DNA of 22,657 bases, taken from positions 1 to 22,657 of the forward strand of contig JBPCIX010000002.1 of NCBI GenBank assembly GCA_051005875.1, written 5' to 3'. The DNA comes from JBPCIX01 sp051005875. GTDB lineage: Bacteria; Actinomycetota; CADDZG01; JAHWKV01. Both the position numbers and the translations under genes were made by a program. How positions within the stretch are numbered: position 1 is the first letter of the stretch; each line of letters opens with the position of its first letter. The notes under the pieces are model-generated. The model was given only the letters and a program-made list of their open reading frames with translations, did not search any database and was not told the origin of the DNA. Positions 20,021-22,657 of this stretch are shown piece by piece.

Positions 20021-20632
20021 TTAGTCCGCCACAACACCCGGCAAGTGTTTGTCCAGTGCGACGGCGCCGAAGGAGACGGCGAAGAACAGCACCGCCACCA
20101 CCATAATTGCCACGAAAACTGAGGGATAGCCGAGCTTCGCGGCGTTTAGGAACGGATACGGATAGTAATCGTTACCAAAGCGATCCTTGACAATGGCGCC
20201 GCGCAGCAGGGCATACAGCAGCCACGTCATTGGAAAGATTAGGGCCAGGGAGACGAGAGACCTACCCATCTGGCCTCGGGGGCCGAAAAGGATCCAGCCC
20301 AGCACAACCAGAACCGGCGAAAGCGTGTGGAGGATAAGGTCGGCCAGCGCCTCGAAGCCGGTGAGTTCGTGCAGATTCGCTAAAGCAATATGGAACACGA
20401 TGCCCGTGATGGCGATGGCGACGATCCCGGTGAGGCGAAGGGCCCGGAAGGAGGTGGACCCTCGATGCAAATTCAGGGCCAACAATCCGGTGGTGATCGC
20501 CACGATCACATTCGATTGAATCGTGAAAAAACTGAAGACGTTAACCAGCCGCGCAGGAAGACTCACGAACAACCCTTCATTGTTGCGAGCGGCCAAAATC
20601 ACCTGGAGCAGCAGGCCCCCGGTCACGAGCAC
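20021..20632 (-). CDS. Pr6Pr-like six-helix membrane protein
   Basis: 203 residues from GTG 20632. Several hydrophobic helices and the motifs FFTIQSNVIVAITTGLLALN, ADLILHTLSPVLVVLGWILF, FPMTWLLYALLRGAIV and NDYYPYPFLNAAKLGY are typical of the Pr6Pr (FAR-17a/AIG1-like) family of bacterial membrane proteins; function is unknown. The start is uncertain. The frame stays open upstream to a TAG at 20732-20734, and RNERWARIFFAATS just before the GTG resembles the family N-terminus. No ATG, GTG or TTG lies in that extension, so the native start may have been lost. The gap 20633-20877 holds nothing else supported. Confidence 0.75.
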   Translation of the reverse strand: MLVTGGLLLQVILAARNNEGLFVSLPARLVNVFSFFTIQSNVIVAITTGLLALNLHRGSTSFRALRLTGIVAIAITGIVFHIALANLHELTGFEALADLILHTLSPVLVVLGWILFGPRGQMGRSLVSLALIFPMTWLLYALLRGAIVKDRFGNDYYPYPFLNAAKLGYPSVFVAIMVVAVLFFAVSFGAVALDKHLPGVVAD

Positions 20633-20877
20633 AGAGGTTGCAGCAAAAAAGATCCGCGCCCAGCGCTCGTTCCTCAGGGGGGTTTGCCGGCTCTTCCGAC
20701 GGCGGTCGTAAAACTCAGCCAGGAGGTCCGCCTACAGCGTCAACCGGCCGAAAAGAACTACGGTTCGGATCTTCTCTACAGAATAGCTCTGCATGCGAGC
20801 ATCCTATGCTTTTGGAAATCCGCGGTCCAGAGGCTACTTGTCGGAAAAGTTTGGGTCTTAGCGTTACCTGAACAAAG

Positions 20878-21588
20878 TTAGCTTCGCAGGTATCCGCAGC
20901 TTCGAGCTTTTGCGACGACCTCAACTGCAGAGCCCGTCTCGGTTTTGACAAGCAAGCTGGAGATGTAGTTCCTGATCGTACCCTGACCCAAACTAAGATG
21001 CTTAGCCATTTGTTTGGCGGAATAGCCGGAATTTAGCTGGATAAGGACCTCCAGCTCCCGGGGCGAGAGACGCTCGAACAACTGGGCCTGCGCCGCCAGA
21101 GAGTCTCCCTTTTCGTCTAGTTTTTTCTTTAGCCTGAGCGGTTGCTCCAAACTCTCGCCGGCCAAAACTCGATCGATGACTTCAGCCACCTGTGCAACAG
21201 TCATGCTCTTCGGCAAAAAGCCGATCGCGCCTGCACCCACCGACTCCTCGACCCGAGAAGCGGAGGACAATGCGGAAACGATCAGAACTTTGCATTCCGG
21301 CACGTGGAAGTGAATGGATCTGGTAATCGAGGAGCCGTCTATCTGAGGCAACCAGTAGTCGACAAGCGCAACGTCCGGGCGGAGCCTTATCACCGCGTCC
21401 ACCGTGGCCGGCCCGTCCGAAGGCCTTTCTTCCAAAACATCGAACTGCGGATATTGGCTAAGGCCGGCAGCCAGGGCATCGGAGAACAACACCAGGGCGT
21501 CCGCGATGAGCACCGTCAGGGGCGAACGCCCCTTCTCCTTCGGTGCGGCTTTCGAACCTTCGATGCTGTTCCTTGCCCCCCTGCTCAC
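20878..21588 (-). CDS. NarL/LuxR-family response regulator
   Basis: 236 residues from GTG 21588. Receiver domain at about 24-140: D30 (LIADALVLF), phospho-acceptor D77 (VALVDYWLPQIDG), S105 and K127 (GFLPKSM). The second acidic residue usually next to D30 is Ala31 here, which may weaken Mg binding. The C-terminal LuxR HTH at about 172-230 is complete: LSPRELEVLIQLNSGYSAKQ, MAKHLSLGQGTIRNYISSLL. No histidine kinase lies in the window. The gene follows the surface-protein gene by 61 nt on the same strand. No ribosome binding site is obvious at the chosen start. Confidence 0.88.
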   Translation of the reverse strand: MSRGARNSIEGSKAAPKEKGRSPLTVLIADALVLFSDALAAGLSQYPQFDVLEERPSDGPATVDAVIRLRPDVALVDYWLPQIDGSSITRSIHFHVPECKVLIVSALSSASRVEESVGAGAIGFLPKSMTVAQVAEVIDRVLAGESLEQPLRLKKKLDEKGDSLAAQAQLFERLSPRELEVLIQLNSGYSAKQMAKHLSLGQGTIRNYISSLLVKTETGSAVEVVAKARSCGYLRS

Positions 21589-21649
21589 CAGGGCGAACGA
21601 CTATCGCCGAAGCTCCGGCCACCTGCGAGAATCCGGCGGCTACACATTG

Positions 21650-22657
21650 TCAGTAAGCCCCTTTTGGCGCTGGGATCGGGGCTGGCTCTAAGCAGCCTCC
21701 GCAGATCTGCCTGGACCGCGTCGCCCTCCGCTCGGCTGCAAAGCCGCCCAGCGCAAGGGCAGCGCCGGCCAACAGAAGATGAAGGATAGGTGGAGAGCCT
21801 TTTGAGTAGCCGACCATCTTATAGGCAGGGGCCTCCGCGGGGACCTCTCGGTTTGAATCAATCGCTGCACCCGGGACAGCGCCGGCGGGTTGGGAAGCCG
21901 CAGGCACTTGACCCGGGGAGGGCGCCTGAACCTGAGCGAATACGGGCGCCTGAACGGGGGCGGAGCCCGGGACGCCAACCGGCGCGTTCAACGTGGCCGG
22001 CGCCGTCAAGGGAGGCGGCCCCTGCAAGCCGCCGGATGACAGCGGGGACGTGGTTGACGGGAGGTTGGGCGGCGTAGACGTGCCGGGCGCCGCTACGCCG
22101 CGGGAAGTGGGCAGGGCCGGGGGCGGTCCGGGGGCGGCCTGCTGTACATACGCGAACAGGTCGGCATCGGTTTGTTCAGACCTTCCCTTTGCCGTGGTCA
22201 CGCTCACGTGCGCTCTCATTGCATCAGGCGCCTTGGGACTGTAGACGGTGATCTGTGTTGGCGATTCTTGGGCAAAGCACGGCGCGGTTCCCGAGCCGGC
22301 TGCACCGCCGCAAGTCCTATCAACAACGCCGGCGCCGGAAAAGTTTATCTGGGTAGCCCCTTCCAGGCCGAGGCCGCTGACGGTCACTTTTGTGCCCCCC
22401 GCCACGGGCCCAGATCGCGGGTCAATACCCAAGACTCGAAGGTCGCTTGAGACAGGCGGGGCGCTTGGAGTGGCTGCTGCTTCGTTTGACTGGGGCCCCT
22501 CCGCGGCGCCGTTTACCGCTGAGACCTTGTAGTAGTAGGTGACACCGTTTTGCACCGCTAAGTCAGTGTAGGCGGTGGTGGCCACGCCGGTGGCCAAAGG
22601 AGTGGGGCCCTGACCGCCCGAGGCGGTGGCCCGGTAGAGGTTGTAGCCGGTGACCGC
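21650..22657 (-). CDS. Surface protein with FnIII and IPT domains, 5' end outside
   Basis: At least 335 residues; the frame is open to the window edge, so the N-terminus lies outside. The visible part begins inside a fibronectin type III repeat (VTGYNLYRATASGG, GVTYYYKVSAVNGAAEGPQS). It continues with an IPT/TIG domain (IDPRSGPVAGGTKVTVSGLG, ending in VSVTTAKGRS) with a possible disulfide pair. A long Pro/Ala/Gly-rich linker follows, then a C-terminal membrane helix (ILHLLLAGAALALGGFAAE) with a short basic tail. This is the plan of a cell-wall-spanning adhesin or extracellular enzyme anchored by its C-terminus. Catalytic domains, if any, would lie upstream of the window. Confidence 0.85.
   Translation of the reverse strand, partial: AVTGYNLYRATASGGQGPTPLATGVATTAYTDLAVQNGVTYYYKVSAVNGAAEGPQSNEAAATPSAPPVSSDLRVLGIDPRSGPVAGGTKVTVSGLGLEGATQINFSGAGVVDRTCGGAAGSGTAPCFAQESPTQITVYSPKAPDAMRAHVSVTTAKGRSEQTDADLFAYVQQAAPGPPPALPTSRGVAAPGTSTPPNLPSTTSPLSSGGLQGPPPLTAPATLNAPVGVPGSAPVQAPVFAQVQAPSPGQVPAASQPAGAVPGAAIDSNREVPAEAPAYKMVGYSKGSPPILHLLLAGAALALGGFAAERRATRSRQICGGCLEPAPIPAPKGAY

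Noticed and set aside
1..22657. CRISPR arrays, rRNA genes, complete transposons or prophage structural genes
   Set aside because: I saw no regularly spaced repeats, rRNA signatures, transposase, integrase or phage structural motifs on either strand.

Overview
The window looks like chromosomal DNA from a moderately GC-rich actinobacterium, probably an uncultured soil or sediment lineage. The reasons are the many GTG and TTG starts, several apparently leaderless genes, and actinobacterial-type families (DUF427, RibD_C-type reductases, a TMEM175 channel, an AddB-like nuclease). The assignment is an inference from protein style, because no rRNA or tRNA gene is present. Layout, left to right: (1) 1-911 holds a small Cys-rich protein and a SpoT-like HD hydrolase. 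(2) 1054-1966 holds a VapBC-like pair and a second antitoxin whose RelE-like toxin is cut off after about 19 codons. (3) 2005-9769 is a long minus-strand block, hicA-hicB-addB-addA-gene A-gene B; its core is a two-subunit AddAB-type helicase-nuclease for double-strand-break repair and foreign-DNA degradation, followed by two small unknown genes. (4) 9861-10746 has a small acidic protein and a DUF4160/DUF2442 pair. (5) 10778-12360 has an intact RibD_C-type reductase next to a mosaic of broken genes: a start-only fragment, a DsbA tail, an internally deleted Fpg-like glycosylase, a truncated copy of a small gene and a reductase tail.

(6) 12399-12976 encodes two overlapping membrane proteins. (7) 13101-14743 carries VapBC and an XRE/nucleotidyltransferase pair, the latter with a perfect 18-bp palindrome over its -10 box. 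(8) 14744-15218 is an intergenic region with a plausible promoter, several hairpins and a strong intrinsic terminator placed directly before the ribosome binding site of a Cys-rich unknown gene, the arrangement of a transcription attenuator or riboswitch. (9) 16082-16863 is a TacAT-type (DUF1778/GNAT) toxin-antitoxin pair, divergent from a TMEM175-like channel. (10) 17565-19271 holds DUF427, another RibD_C-type reductase and a YjbQ-family enzyme. (11) 19330-19961 is a second scrap zone: a DUF427 tail, a RelE-toxin remnant, an intact copy of the small gene truncated at 12030, and a SnoaL-like start fragment. (12) 20021-22657 holds a Pr6Pr-like membrane protein, a NarL/LuxR response regulator and the 3' part of an FnIII/IPT surface protein that runs off the window.

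Overall this is an accessory, rearrangement-prone region. It contains five to seven toxin-antitoxin or TA-like modules in 17 kb, at least seven gene fragments, and two segments shared between the two scrap zones or with intact neighbours. The candidates most worth attention are the putative attenuator-controlled Cys-rich gene (14981-16001) and the duplicated small gene, whose two copies diverge mostly at synonymous sites.
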